Source: Paraspadella gotoi
Lineage: Eukaryota > Chaetognatha
Length of the DNA stretch: 64,000 nt
Assembly (NCBI GenBank): GCA_051294375.1
Contig: CM119270.1
Span: forward strand, 17,109,904 to 17,173,903
Direction of reading: 5' to 3'
The translations under genes were made by a program, and so were the position numbers. Positions 34,590 to 47,266 of the stretch are shown piece by piece (within the stretch, counting starts at the first letter, position 1; each line of letters starts with the position of its first letter). The notes below the pieces were generated by a model. That model searched no databases. It was not told where the DNA came from and saw only the letters and a program-made list of their open reading frames with translations.

Positions 34590-35440
34590 TTATAGAGCTG
34601 ACCCGGCTTCGCCGGTCAAGGCTCGATAAAAAAAGTGATAATAATATTGGAATTAAGCATGATGATAGACAATATAAATTTTATATTATAGAACTCTTAA
34701 TGATAAAAAGTGATTCAATCTTTTTTCGTAATATTTTATGACATAAGTGGGTGAAAAATATGAAAATTATTTAATAATCATCCGTCATCATCACTTCGTA
34801 ATGTATATTCCTTTTTTCTTAATTTTGACCAAGAAAACATAAAAATTTTGAAAATGTTGTAGTTATATTTTTTTATTTAACTTCGTATGCTCTTATCAGA
34901 ATCCATCAAAAAAAGTTTTAAAAAAATTATCATTATATTAGTAATTTTGTAATTTTGATAGCAACAATAAAGCATTAAAATCGAACTTTTTTAAAAAAAA
35001 TATTTTATTTTTTACCTGAATGTAGACTTGAAGACTAAAGTTTTGAACCCCCCAGCCCCAATTGAAATTTAATTTCATAGTAGATTTCTATTTAAGACTT
35101 GACTTAACGACAGCGATCAAATGAAGAAGGGGGCCAAATTTTAACTTTCGCCGACTTTAACCCGAATAGGAAAGAATCGGACGTATTCACTCACTTTTGC
35201 ATCCAACTTTCAAAATTTTCAAAATTATATTTTTATTTCGACCTCGATTATGCGTGGGTTTCTTTGCCCGACCGTGCCCCTCGTATCGTCTACTCAAATA
35301 GTATTTATAATATTTAAAAAATGTTAAAATATAAACCACGTCTTACTTATAATGACCGTGAGTTCATATTAATTATTGAATTTTTAAGAATTTTTGAACT
35401 AACTCGTCTCACCCTAAACAAAGTGTAAAATTTTCTAATT
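34590..35440. other. AT-rich part of segment B, no gene
   Basis: It begins with the GC hairpin ACCCGGCTTCGCCGGTC followed by AAGGCTCGAT, a motif also at 42,683-42,712 (inverted) and, diverged, at 45,428-45,458. The rest is AT-rich without coding signal. Confidence 0.5.
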
Positions 35441-35709
35441 TACATCAAAGTTTCCGCGTTTTATTTTTTTTTTCCTTATCCTCTATTTCTTTCTCTTTTC
35501 TTCCTCTTCCTCTTCCTTTCTCTTCTTCCTTCTTCCCCGCGAAATGACTGAACGGATCTGACCCGACTTTCCAATCTTTTCGTCGTCGTCGTCGTCGTCG
35601 AACGAAGGACCAGAGGTTTTTTTTTTTTGACGGACGTCGTCATCCAACTTTCTCACATTTTTTTGTTTTGGTTTTTTTTTAAATTCGTCTTCCCTCGTTT
35701 TCTCTTGTT

Positions 35710-35734
35710 NNNNNNNNNNNNNNNNNNNNNNNNN
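35710..35734. other. assembly gap, 25 N, at the junction of the inverted arms
   Basis: About 35,545-35,709 recurs directly at 35,735-35,885, so the contig ends overlap. This is where segment B meets the inverted copy of A. Confidence 0.9.
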
Positions 35735-38700
35735 GGATCGACCGAACTTTCCAATCTTTTCGTCGTCGTCGTCGTCGACGAAGGGACCAGAGGTTTTTTT
35801 TTTTTGACGGACGTCGTCATCCAACTTTCTCACATTTTTTTGTTTTGGTTTTTTTTTATTATTCGTCTTCCTCGTTTTCTTGTTTTTTTTTTTTCGTTTC
35901 GGTTTTTTTAATTTTCATCGTTTCGTTCGATTCATCGTCGTTCGTCTCGTTAATCATTGTCTCACGTATAATCGCTATATTTTCAAACTGAAAATATTGA
36001 TTCTGAATTTTTGTTCTCCGATATAGAATAAATAAATCTCCTTTTAACAGAATCATGAGAATGAGAAAACAAAAAACAAAAGAACAATCTGCATCGATAG
36101 GGGAATCAATGCAACATTTTGCGGGGAAAAATCTATATTTCGTATCGTTTATTAATCGAATGAAACATTTTTTTTTATAACTTATCTTTCGACCCCTTTT
36201 TCCTTTCTCGCCTTCATTCGTCTTTGAACATCTAACCCGAACAACTTCGCGCGTCCAGCCATTTTTTTTTTTTTTCTTCGCGAACAATAATCGGATTACG
36301 AAAGCGCGGAGGACGACAACAACAACCGACGACGATGGCAACGGACGACGAAGAAGATTCCATCCCCGGCGGCGATTCCATCGAGATTCCGTTTGTCTCT
36401 CGGATCTGAGAAGGTGGAACTCGGTCGGGGGGGGAAACTTTGGTGGGGGGGGAAGATCGAGGTCGTCAACCTTCGAGTGTGAAATCACGCTGGCGAAGTT
36501 GGTTCCCGCGGGTCGTCGATGCTTTTGCGGCGTCAACTCGATCCTCATTCTTGGGATGGTTTCTGGCTTCAACATCCATCAAGGAATATTTCCTCTCCGA
36601 AATATTTTATAAACTTTTAAAGAAATAATCGTAAAATTATGATTATTTAATTTTAGAAATGAATTCGAGATTTTTGCGATTCTAACGTCGCATCGCCTGA
36701 CGATGACAAGCGATTAAAATAAAAACATCAAATCGTCGGCGTTTTCTTTTTTGTGACGGCGGATCGGTTCGGCCACTTCTAGCAGTCATAAATTATGATA
36801 ATTAGCTACTTTTAATTTGATGATGAAAACTTTTTCCCAGTGTCTATTGCTAATCCTGTTTTTAATCGGTGATTGAATCACTCGCCGCAATCACCGACTT
36901 CCTCATCAACGAATCTCTCTCTCCGCGGGAGTCTTTGAAAAGAAAACGAGAGGAAGAACAGAAATCTGCGGCAACGGACGTCACCATCGACGATAGAAGA
37001 TGACGACAGACACGACTAGACGACGACGAAAGCGACGACTGAATCCGGTTCAAGTTTTTACTTTAAAAAAAATCAAACATTAGGAAAATTTTTCAAAATC
37101 AACAAATTCAAAAACAAACTCAATTATCTGTAAGAAGTGATGGAGGGCCTTAAACCACCAAAGCCTGTTCCAAAGTCAGGGCAAGATAGCTTTTATTTTA
37201 TTTATGCTATTGCGAGAGTCTACTACAGTAATTCCCGATCTAATACTTAAGGGAATGGTCTTCATACAATTGAAACATTCTTTTGAAATATTTTCACTTC
37301 ATTTGATAGGGGAAGCCAGGTATCCTTGGATGTGAATAAACGAGACTGTGAGGAAAGAGTCTGATGAAAGTTGCAGGACCTGCTTGTCATTTTCTTGTAA
37401 GCAGTGATGAGGCCTTAAACCACCAAAGCTGTCCAAAAGTCAGGGGCAAGCATAGGCTATTTATTAAATGAATGGGAATATAATTTATTTGGTTTGTACC
37501 AATTTCATGAATGGATAATTTTTATATTGGTTTGTACCAATTTCATAAAATTCAGCTCCTTGTATTTTTTGATGCTAGTGCGGAGTAGAATAATGTATTC
37601 CCCGATCTAATAACTTTAAGAGGAGTGGTCTTTTCATAAATTTGAAACATTCTTTGAAATATTTTCCACTTCATTGATAGGGAAAGCAGGTACTCTGGTT
37701 TAAGTGAATAAACGGGACTGTGAAGAGAGTCTTGTTTTGAAATCTTGCAGGGACCTGCTATGTCATTATCTTGTAAGATGATGGAGCCTCTTAAAACCAA
37801 AGCCTGTCAAAGTCAGGGCAAGATAGCTTATTATTAAATGAATGGATAATTATTTGGTTGTAGCCAATTCCATAACAAAAATTAATCTGCGAGCTACCAT
37901 TTTTAGCCTCGACGGTGGCACACGAATCGAAAATAGAGCTCGCCTACATATTTTGATTGACCGCCCGCCGAAAAGAAAAGCAATGAATTTCTTCTGAGAG
38001 ATCGAAAGAGATCGGCCAGCCGTCATCTCGAGATGAGAAGATGGAATTTCTTCGCGCCCAAAAAAGTCGGAGGACCCGAAACGTGACGATCCGGGACTTG
38101 GACGCAAATTGTTCCGACGGCCTAAGAGGCACGGGGTTAATCTGAGGCCTTGGAAGGAAAACGACACTTCCGCTGTTTCTTTATCAGATGATAGAAAACT
38201 CCTTTTACGTTCTATATCGACTATCACTTTCTAGTCATAATAACTTCGCGGTTTATCGGGTTTGAAAAGAATCTATATTACTGGGACTGTAACGTTAGAG
38301 TAGTGATAACCTTACTTTATTTCTAAATTCATTGCTTTACATTTTTATTTTCTTTCTTTATTTAATTCTTTCTTCTCTTCTTTCTTTCTTTCTTTTCTTT
38401 TCTTCTTTCTTTCTTTCTTTCTTTTCTTTTTTTTCTTTTCTTTCTTTCTTCTCTTTCTCTTTCTCCTCCCTTATTTCTCCCTGTGAAACAAACTTCCTCT
38501 CTCCCTCTCTTTCCGCCTCCCAACCTAATCTTCCTTTCTTCTTTTTCTCGCATCTCATCCCTCAAACCAAAAACTTTTCTCTTTCCTCTTCTTTAGAACT
38601 AAAGCCGCCACGCTTTGGATTCAGTCACGTCTCCCCTCGGACGACCTTCGCGCTCAAAACGAGAACGCGCGGTGTTTTGTAAAATATACAAACCTCAACA

Positions 38701-39579
38701 ATGGATTCAAAGTTAGAATTTTTCGTCGACTGTTTATTAGTTTGTTGTAATCGTTTAGTTTTTTAACGTTAAAAAAGATATTATTTAATATATCTAAATT
38801 AATATATAAAATAGTTTAAGAATTAAACCTCGTGAATTCATTTATATTAATAATTCCGTTCACATTGTTCAATTTTAAAGTCAGGTCTAAGGATAACAAA
38901 GATATTTTAACTGGGTTCATATTCCATTATTAATCTTTACGCCAATGAAAAACTATTCGGACTGTCTTCTCAGCCGGCAGAGAGACGCGTCTTGGCATCT
39001 TTCGCAACCGACAAATAACAACATTTAAACCGGCGTTATGAGAAGTCCGACTCTAACCCATCTGCCGACGCGACTTTGTCGGCGATTTTTCGTCGGCTGA
39101 ATGCGACAGCGAAGAAAAACTCGTAAAAAAAGGATGGCATCGTCAAAGTGCCAGAACGCAACAACCGCAACTAACAAACATCAGAAAAAACGCGGACAAC
39201 TACAGCAATTTCTTAGTCGTTGGTTCGATAAACCGCAGCCACACTTGCTGCGTCTCGATTGTTTGCAACTGGCAGAGCAGAACTCAACCGAGAGGCGGAG
39301 AGAGACTTTCGCGTCTAACGCCGACGACGCCGACTCTTAAAGTCCCTCCCCTAGCGGGCGAATTCGGCGTCACCGGCATTCGTTTGAATCACCGTCGGCG
39401 TCGTGTTTATGTTTTGCGGGATCGACGAAAACGACAAAGGCGTCGAACATCGATCGACGACGTCGAAACACCCTCGAGAGCACGAATCGGCGCCATACTC
39501 TACGACGATCGCCGCCCGAGGAGACGATGGAGAAACGCGGCGAGCTCGCGGCGACGATTTCTTTCTCCTCTTTTATGTT

Positions 39580-40528
39580 CATTCGTCTTCGTTTGGTTTT
39601 GTTTTGGTCGGACGATCGACACGACGGACGACCAGCCCGACGACGATGGAGACCGACGACAGAGAATGAAATCTCTACGCGCCAGGCATTGTAAGTGGGG
39701 GGAGTGGGGAGAGGGAAGAAGTGGGGAATGAGGAGAGAGTTTAGGAAGAGAGGGTGAAAGAAGTGGTAAAGTTATATCTCATTGATAATATTATCTAAAT
39801 ATACGTCCTGTTTTTAGCATTTCCGACATTGATTTGTCTTCCTCTTTACTTTTTGTTGTTTATCCTATGTCCTCCTGTTTCTTTCTTTTCTCTCTCTCCT
39901 CCTCTCCTCTCCTCTCTCTCTCTCTCTCTCTCTCATCTTCTCTCTCTCTCACTCCCTCTCTCTCCTCTCTCTCTGTCTCTCTCTCTCTCGTCTCGGTCTC
40001 GTCCTCGTATCCAAAGAGACATCTCCCCTACCCATTCATGCCGATCGAGAAAGTCTTATGCTAAAAACATCTTTTATTTCTTTCTTTCGATGAAAAAGAT
40101 CGTCATTCCCCCTTAAAAGGTTTTTTTTATCTGAATTCCGTTCGGTGGTCTCTTTCTCTTCTTGCTTTTTTTTCTCTCCTTCTCTTCTCCTTAGTCTCCC
40201 CTCCTTCTCACTCCTCTCCTCCTCCCCCTCACTCTCTCCTCTCTTCCTCTCTTCCTCTTCTCCATCTCTACATCTCCTTCCCCTCTCTCCTCTCCTCTCT
40301 CTCCTCTCTCTCTTCCTCTCGTCCTCTCTCTCTCCTCTCCTCTCTCTCTCCTCTCTCCTTCCCTCTCTCCATGCTTCTCTAGAGTAGTTTCCAATTAAAA
40401 TCATGTTAATTTGACATTTTTAAGGTCCTTGGAAGAAGCGACATTTGTCGAAAAAATAGCCTTTTCTGGAGACTCCACTTTTTTTCTTAAATGCTCTCTT
40501 CTCTCTCTCTCCTCTCTCCTCTCTCTCC

Positions 40529-40562
<34 letters not shown>

Positions 40563-41069
40563 CCCTTCTCTTCTTTTTTTGTTGTTTTGAATTGGTCATT
40601 TTCTAGTGTCGCTCTCTTTTTCCCCCCTGTTTCTCAAGGAGCTACTTCTCTTTCTCTTTTTCCCTTTTTTTCGGAAACCACTTCTCAAAAATTCCGACAG
40701 CAGATAAGACTTTTTTTATTTTAATGACAAACCGCAAACGATTTTAAGGCCATTCATTTCTTAAAGGGGAGGCGAGGAAAAAAGAATTAGGTGGGGTGCA
40801 CAATTTAAGACAGGCGACTATTTACAAAGTTTTTTTTTTACGAAACCGTCTCTTAAATAAGTAATTTGAAAATATGGGTAGTTCTACTGACTAAAATAAA
40901 CCCAAAATAAATATTAACTTACCCTGACCAAGGCCAAACGTTTGCCCTTCACCAAGAGGCGTCTTGCCGACGACGGTTCGACCCCTGCGGTCCGCGCCTT
41001 CTCGCTCGTCAAAGTCTGGAAGCCGGGCTGCGGCGCGGAGGGAGGTGGTGCCTCGGGTTTCGAGCGAAG
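39580..41069 (+). pseudogene. frameshifted copy of the EMI-gene 5' exons
   Basis: The EMI exon copy spans 40,933-41,069 between matching splice sites (ACCAAG and GAAG|GTGAGT) but is 137 nt rather than 138, with several compensating indels. Only fragments such as RAFSLVKVWKPGCGAEGG survive in any frame. The signal-peptide exon copy near 39,580-39,690 keeps the GTAAGTGG don­or but has lost the clean hydrophobic frame. If the arm is an assembly artefact, this is the same gene seen through sequencing errors. Confidence 0.65.
39890..40570. repeat. CT-rich microsatellite cluster, segment A'
   Basis: CTCTCT/CTCC tracts mirror the GA tracts of segment A but are longer and more interrupted. Confidence 0.9.
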
Positions 41070-41759
41070 GTGAGTAATGTGTAATTGAGTATGGTTAATG
41101 GGTGAGTTTAAAGGTCGACGTCGACGATTATGGACGACGACGGACGACGACGATATGGCATAACAACGGACGGCTCGAATCAGAGCGGACTTTTATACAA
41201 ATGGAAAAACCGATTGAAAATAAAATGGAATTTCCCGAGAGCGCGAAGAGTTAATGAGAAAGGAGACCAAATCACGGTTGGTGGATGTGAAGACGATGGT
41301 GAAAAAAAGGCGATAGAGTTTTGTGAGAAAAAAAAGGAAAATTGGTGAAGTGGGCGTTAGAAGGAGGTGATGTGTGTGATTGAGGGTGTGAGGAAATCTG
41401 GCTTGGGGGTGGTGGCGGGTGCGGTGGGTGGTGGTGAGGTGGATTGAAGATAGGCGAAGGAGAATGAGAGGCTCGGTTTTTTTAGGGTGGAGATTAAGGG
41501 CGAACATCTTGAACCGCGCGTGGTTCGTGTTGATGGGGGGACGGGAAGGGGGGCGTGGGGGGGCGGTGGGGCCTGAAGAGTAAGATGGTATGATTGATTT
41601 AATGGAAAGAGAGGAGGAAAACAACGATTGTAAGAAGCGTAAGAGTTTGATAGAGAGGACTGAGAAAGAAAGAAAGAATAGAGAAGAAAGAAAGGAAAGA
41701 AAGAAAGAAAGAAAGATAAGAAAGAAAGAAAGATCACTCTCTTTTTTTTTGTTCAGTCA

Positions 41760-44542
41760 TTCGCGGGGAAGAAGGAAGAAGAGAAAGGAAGAGGAAGAGG
41801 AAGAAGAAGAGAAAGAAATAGAGGATAAGGAAAAAAAAAAAAAAAAGACGCGAAACTTGATGTAAATTAAGAAAATTTTACACTTGTTTTTAGTGATTGT
41901 CCGTAAAATAGTTCAAAATTAATTTTATTTTTATTTTCAGTATAATTTGAACTCACGGTCATTATAAGTAAATGACTGATGTTCCTAATTTTAACATTTT
42001 TTAAAATTTTTAATTATAAATACATTGATAGGACGATACGAGGGGCACGTCGGCAAAGAACCCACGCATAATCGAGGTCGAAATAAAAATATAATTTTGA
42101 AAATTTTGAAAGTTGGATGCAAAAGTGAGTGAAATACGTCCGATTCTTTCCTTATTTGGGTTAAAGTCGGCGAAAGTAAAATTTGGCCCCCTTCTTCATT
42201 TGATCGCTGTCGTTAAGTCAAGTCTTTAAATAGAAATCTACTATGAAATTAAATTCAATTGGGGCGGGGGTTCAAAACTTTAGTCTTCAAGTCTACATTC
42301 AGGTAAAAAAATATTTTTTTAAAAAAGTTCGATTTTAATGCTTTTATTGTTGCTATCAAAATTACAATATTACTATATAATGATAATTTTTTTTAAAACT
42401 TTTTTTGATGGATTCTGATAGAGCATACGAAGTTAAATAAAAAATATAACTACAACTTTCAAAAATTTTTATGTTTTCTTGGTCAAAATTAAGAAAAAGG
42501 AATAACATTATCGAAAGATGATGATGACGATGATTATAAATAATTTTTCATATTTTTCACCCACTTATGTCATAAAAATATCGAAAAAAGAATTGATCAC
42601 TTTTTATCATTAAGAGTTCTATAATATAAAATTTATTTGTCTATCATATGCTTAATCAATATTTATTATCACTTTTTTATCGAGCCTTGACCGGCGAAGC
42701 CGTGGTTCAGCTCTATAATGTTTTTAGTTTTGATTCTTTGTGGACGTAGTCGTCGTCTGTCGGCGTCACGCTATTTTTTTGTATAAAAACCTACTGCGTC
42801 TTTTATAGTTTTGGCTGGACTTACCGTTTTTTTTAGTCGGATCTGCTTATCAGCAGATCCCGACTCTATAACTCACTTTTTATAACTCACTTTTTCGGCT
42901 TCCGTCGGTTCGTCCCCCTTCAATATTGTCGGGCACACACCATTATATCATGTCAGAACATCGAATTATGATAAATTATGCAAAAAAAATGATGATGTCC
43001 GTCCGTCCGTCTGTCTGTCCGTCCGTCCGTCCGTCCTCGTCCGTTCCGTCCGTCCGTCCGTCCGTCCGTCCGTCCGTCCCACCTTAGCAAAAAGCACCAA
43101 TTACTCGTGATTGGATGGATGGATTTTAAATGAAATTTGTGTGTGGATAGGTAAGTGTGTGATTGAGCTGGATATTAAGTTTCGGTGGATCGCCGAGTGG
43201 AATATGAGTTTAAATGGAAAAACAACAAAAAAATATATTCACTATTTGACACACCATTGCTCATAGAGTGGATGGGCTGATGACCTGGAATTTATGTAGT
43301 GGTGTGAGTCAGAATGTGTGTGTGATTGAACAGGAAATCAAGTTTCGATGGATAGTTTGAGTGGAAATGAGTTTAAATGGAAGAAAAAACACAAAAACCT
43401 GTTTACTAACTGATTATGCTTCTTTTTCCTTTTATAAAATGTATCTGCACAGATGTATAATAATCAATATAATATCATGTATAATTAATCATATTAGTAT
43501 AATATAATTATTTCAATAATTAATTAATTAGTCAATCAATCCGTCCATCCGTCCCATCTTAGCAAAAAGCTCCAATAACTCGTGATTGGCTGGTTGGATT
43601 GGAATTAAATTTTGTGTGTGGGTAGGAAAGTGTGTTTAAAGCTGGATATAAAATTCGATGGAATCGTTGTGAGTGGAAATTAGTTTAAATGGAAAAAACA
43701 TAAGTCGAATTTACTAAAATCTTTTTACTTATTTTAACCAATAAATACTCCTATTAATCATAATTGGATGGATAGATTGAGTTGAAATTTTGTGTGTGGG
43801 TAGGAAAACGTATGACGAAGCTTGATATAAAGTTTCAGTGGAAACGTTACCAGTGGAAATGAGTTTAAATGAAAAAAATATGAGTCACATTTACTTGAAT
43901 CTTTTTATTTATTTTAACCCATGATAGATTGAGATGAAATTTTGCTGAGCCGGTAGGAAAGTGAGTGAAGAAGCTAGATATAAAGTTTTGACGGAATGCA
44001 AGTTGAAAAAATTATGCAAGTTGAAAAAATGATGCAAGTTAAAAAAATCTTATAAAAGCATAAGGATCGTCGCTTATTGCATAAAAAAGAGAGAGAGAGA
44101 GAGAGGAGAAGAAAAAGAGAGAGTGAGAGAGAGAGAGAGAGTGAAGAGAGAAAGAGGAGAGAGAGTGAAGAGAGAGAGAGAGAGAAGGAGACATTAAAAA
44201 TAAAAAATCTTAAAAGACTCAAGATCGAGCCAGAGCCCACTATCATAGAAAAATTAATGAAAAAAACCGGGAAAAAAACGAATGAATCATGCGATAACGA
44301 ATTGTTGATGTACTAGTAATGTGATGACGGTAATACTAATGATTGATGTAATGAGTAATTTATTGATGTAATAGGAATTGATTATTTATTCGATGATAAT
44401 CAATTATTGATGCGATGATAGTCATTCACTGCTGTGATGATAGTCATTCAGTGATGCGATGATTGTCATTCATTGATGCGATGATTGTCATTCATTGATG
44501 CGATGATAGTCAATAAAACAAACAAATGCGTGTATGAGTGAA

Positions 44543-44573
<31 letters not shown>

Positions 44574-44690
44574 ATGAGAGGAGAGACGAGGAGAGAGAGG
44601 AAGAGAGAGAGAGAAAGAAAGAGAGAGAGAGAGGAAAGAGAGAGAGAGAGAGAAAGAAAGAGAATAAATCCACGAAAATCTCGGATGAAA
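41760..44690. repeat. inverted duplication, segment B' (right arm)
   Basis: Reverse complement of segment B: 41,870 pairs with 35,430, 42,690 with 34,610, and 44,050 with 33,180. It ends in GA-rich tracts. The unit with the ATGA/ATCA minisatellite appears a third time at 48,200-48,440. No gene. Confidence 0.9.
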
Positions 44691-45121
44691 ATATGGGATT
44701 TGTATTGAAAAAAAGCGCGGAATAAATGGCAATAATAAAAAGTTTTTTAGAAGGAAAAAAAATAATCAGAATTTTCAAAAAACAACAACGATCACGCAAA
44801 AGATCGGACAGATAGGAACAGACACACACAGCAGAGACAGAGAGAGAGAGAGAAAAGAGAGAGAGAGAGAGACAGCCGCTGCAGAGAAAAAGAGAAAGAG
44901 AAAGAGCGATATATAATAATTAAAAGAGAGAGAGAGAGAGAAGCTCTACAGCCCCTTTACTCGTTATAGAATCAGGTACTTATGGCGCCGCACGGTAGCG
45001 TGAGCTATTCTCTACCCAAAGGACCCGGGTTCGCGCCCTGTTCGCGGCATCGTTTTTTACATTAGTGAACCCACATTATATCTAAAAAAATTTTTTGTAA
45101 AAAAAAAAGAGAGAGAGAGAG

Positions 45122-45153
<32 letters not shown>

Positions 45154-45240
45154 AAGAAGCTGGACAGACGCTGCAGAGCCGGAACTCGTTTTTAGAAGAA
45201 GCAGTGACGGAGAAAAAGAGAGAAAGAGAGAGCGACATAT
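44540..45240. repeat. GA-rich complex repeat, inverted relative to 46.2-48.1 kb
   Basis: (GA)n tracts alternate with unique modules: the stretch with GGATTTGTATTGAA at 44,690-44,800 and the one with GAGCCGGAACTCG at 45,170-45,195. Both recur in reverse orientation at 46.5-48.1 kb. Confidence 0.8.
44983..45050 (+). repeat. tRNA-derived SINE head, copy 2
   Basis: TGGCGCCGCACGGTAGCG resembles a tRNA A-box region and GGGTTCGCGCCC (45,027-45,038) is a B box. The stems do not close into a functional tRNA. It aligns with 5,317-5,380 through CCCAAAGG and GGGTTC. Confidence 0.55.
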
Positions 45241-46090
45241 AATTAAAACGTTTTTTGTTTTGTAAATAAAACATAAACAATACCAATATTGATATGAAAA
45301 CATGAGAATTTTAAAGATCTTGATGATTAGAAGCCATATATGAAAATTCAACTCCCTATGATATCACACTTTCAGAAGCCATGATTGCAAAAAAGCGAGA
45401 CCGAAAGCTAAACCGAAAAAAAATCTAGACAGGACGGGCTTTGCCCGCCTGGCTCGATAATAGAGGATATTTGTTTGTTTTGATTAAAATGGTAAACAAA
45501 ACATTTAATAACTGTCCTGACTCAATTTTAAGGACATCGGATGATGAACAAGCTGAATATAAATTATAATTAATCTATTAATTTATAATTAATTAATTTA
45601 TTAATTAATTAATTAATCTAATTAATTAATTAATTATTAATCATTATTAATTAATTATCGTAGGCAGATCCGACATTGTTTGCTCAAACTTGTTAAAATA
45701 AAAATTATTATGAATTATTATAAAGTTTTACAAAGTGTGCGTCCATCATAGTAGGTTAAAAAATTAATATGGCTTTTCTCAACTTGAAATAGCTTTGATA
45801 TTTTCTTATTACATTTTGCGATTTAAGTATTTTTTGTTGAATTTCCATTTCATTATGATTTACTGCCAATATGCAAATGAGATTATAGTACTCACTATAT
45901 AATATCCAAATTAGTATTATAGAAATGCTTTAAGCTTAATTTACATATTGCAGTATATAATATTGAAGATGAAATCAAAAAAATTTTTTTTAAATTTCTA
46001 ATAAAAATGGGAACTCAAAGGATTTTTTAATGAGAAGCTATATCTTAATTTTTTAATACAAATAAAAATAAAACTCTTTTACAAGCTGCG
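45240..46090. other. AT-rich DNA with TTAA repeats
   Basis: A (TTAA)n-like tract lies at 45,565-45,650 and the GGGCTTTGCCCGCC hairpin at about 45,434-45,447. No gene. Confidence 0.5.
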
Positions 46091-46189
46091 ATTTGGAAAA
46101 AATTGGAAAAGTTCCAATTGCTAAACCATGTAACATTTTTTGCCTTTCTTTTATTTATTTTTTAATTATATATATTTTTTTAGGCGCTG

Positions 46190-46870
46190 CCTTTTCTGAA
46201 TCGTTTAAAACGAGTTCAGTTTCTCTCTGTCTATCTTGTGGTGCGATCTCTTGCGTGATCGTTCGTTTTTTGAAAAATTCTGAATTTTTTCTTCCGTTTC
46301 TTAAAAAAAACATATTATATTTGATTCAGGCGCGCGGCCTTTTCTGAAATTCGTTTAAAAAAACGAGTTCAGCTCGTGCTCTTCTCTCTCCCTCGGTCTC
46401 CTCCGGCGTCTCCTCGTTCTCGTTCTCGTCTCTCTCCTCTCTCTCTCTCTCTCTCTCTTCTCTTTTTCTTTACAAAAAAAAAATTATTCCACTGTGTTTC
46501 ATCACCGTTTTTTGAAAAATTCTTATGATTTCTTTCTTTCTAAAACTTTATTATCGCCATTTATTCCGCGCTTCTTTCTCAATACAAAATCCCAAATTTA
46601 CATCTGAGATTTTCGTGGATTTTTTGAGAAAATCTGTGAAGAATAACTTACTTGACCTGGATTTCGTGGCCGTTGGGCGCAACGAGTAACACAATGTCGA
46701 GGAACATGACCTAATAAGCGCGTGTTTGATTGGGCAACGGAAACGTTACGTGTATAAAAAAAAATCAACTTGACCGAGATCACGCCGATATAAACAAGAG
46801 TGGCCCTAATATTGCGGTATCGGTGTGGCAGGGAAAACTTCTCTTCTCTCTCTCTCTCTCTTTCTCTCCT

Positions 46871-46903
<33 letters not shown>

Positions 46904-46952
46904 TTTACAAAAAGAAAAATGTATTCAGCTTGTAAACGAGTAAACGAGTTCC

Positions 46953-46993
<41 letters not shown>

Positions 46994-47235
46994 CTCTATC
47001 TTTCTCTCTATCTGTCTCCTCTCTCTCTTTATCTCTTTCTATCTCTTTTTTTGTACAAAAATAATTTTTAGTCACCTTTTTTTCACCTCCGTCATTAAAC
47101 GAGTTCCGGCTCTCTCTATCTCTCTCTCTCTCTTTTGTTTTTTTTTACAAAAAAAAATTTTTAGTCACTTTTTTTTTCACCAGGCGAACGAGTAAACGAG
47201 TAAACGAGTTCCGGCTCTGTGTTCAGTCTGCTCTG

Positions 47236-47266
<31 letters not shown>

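Larger units (their letters stand above)
32590..35560. repeat. inverted duplication, segment B (left arm)
   Basis: Segment B is the reverse complement of about 41,760-44,690; paired positions sum to about 77,250. It contains the ATGA/ATCA minisatellite (32,690-32,900), four copies of a 170-250 bp tandem unit (33,240-34,215), the (CGGA)n tract, the CCGGCTTCGCCGG motif at 34,602 and the CGTC-rich end. No gene. Confidence 0.9.
35890..41510. repeat. inverted duplication, segment A' (right arm)
   Basis: Reverse complement of 27,060-32,580. This arm carries many one-base indels that break frames open in the left arm, including the EMI exon. That fits either an unpolished or haplotypic contig or a decaying duplicate. 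Confidence 0.9.

Noticed and set aside
35859-36575. 238-codon minus-strand ORF in the right inverted arm
   Set aside because: The same DNA in the left arm is interrupted in every frame, composition is AT-rich toward the end, and no domain is visible.
45000-45050. Functional tRNA gene
   Set aside because: A and B boxes are present but acceptor and T stems do not pair properly and a related degenerate copy exists; a SINE head fits better.
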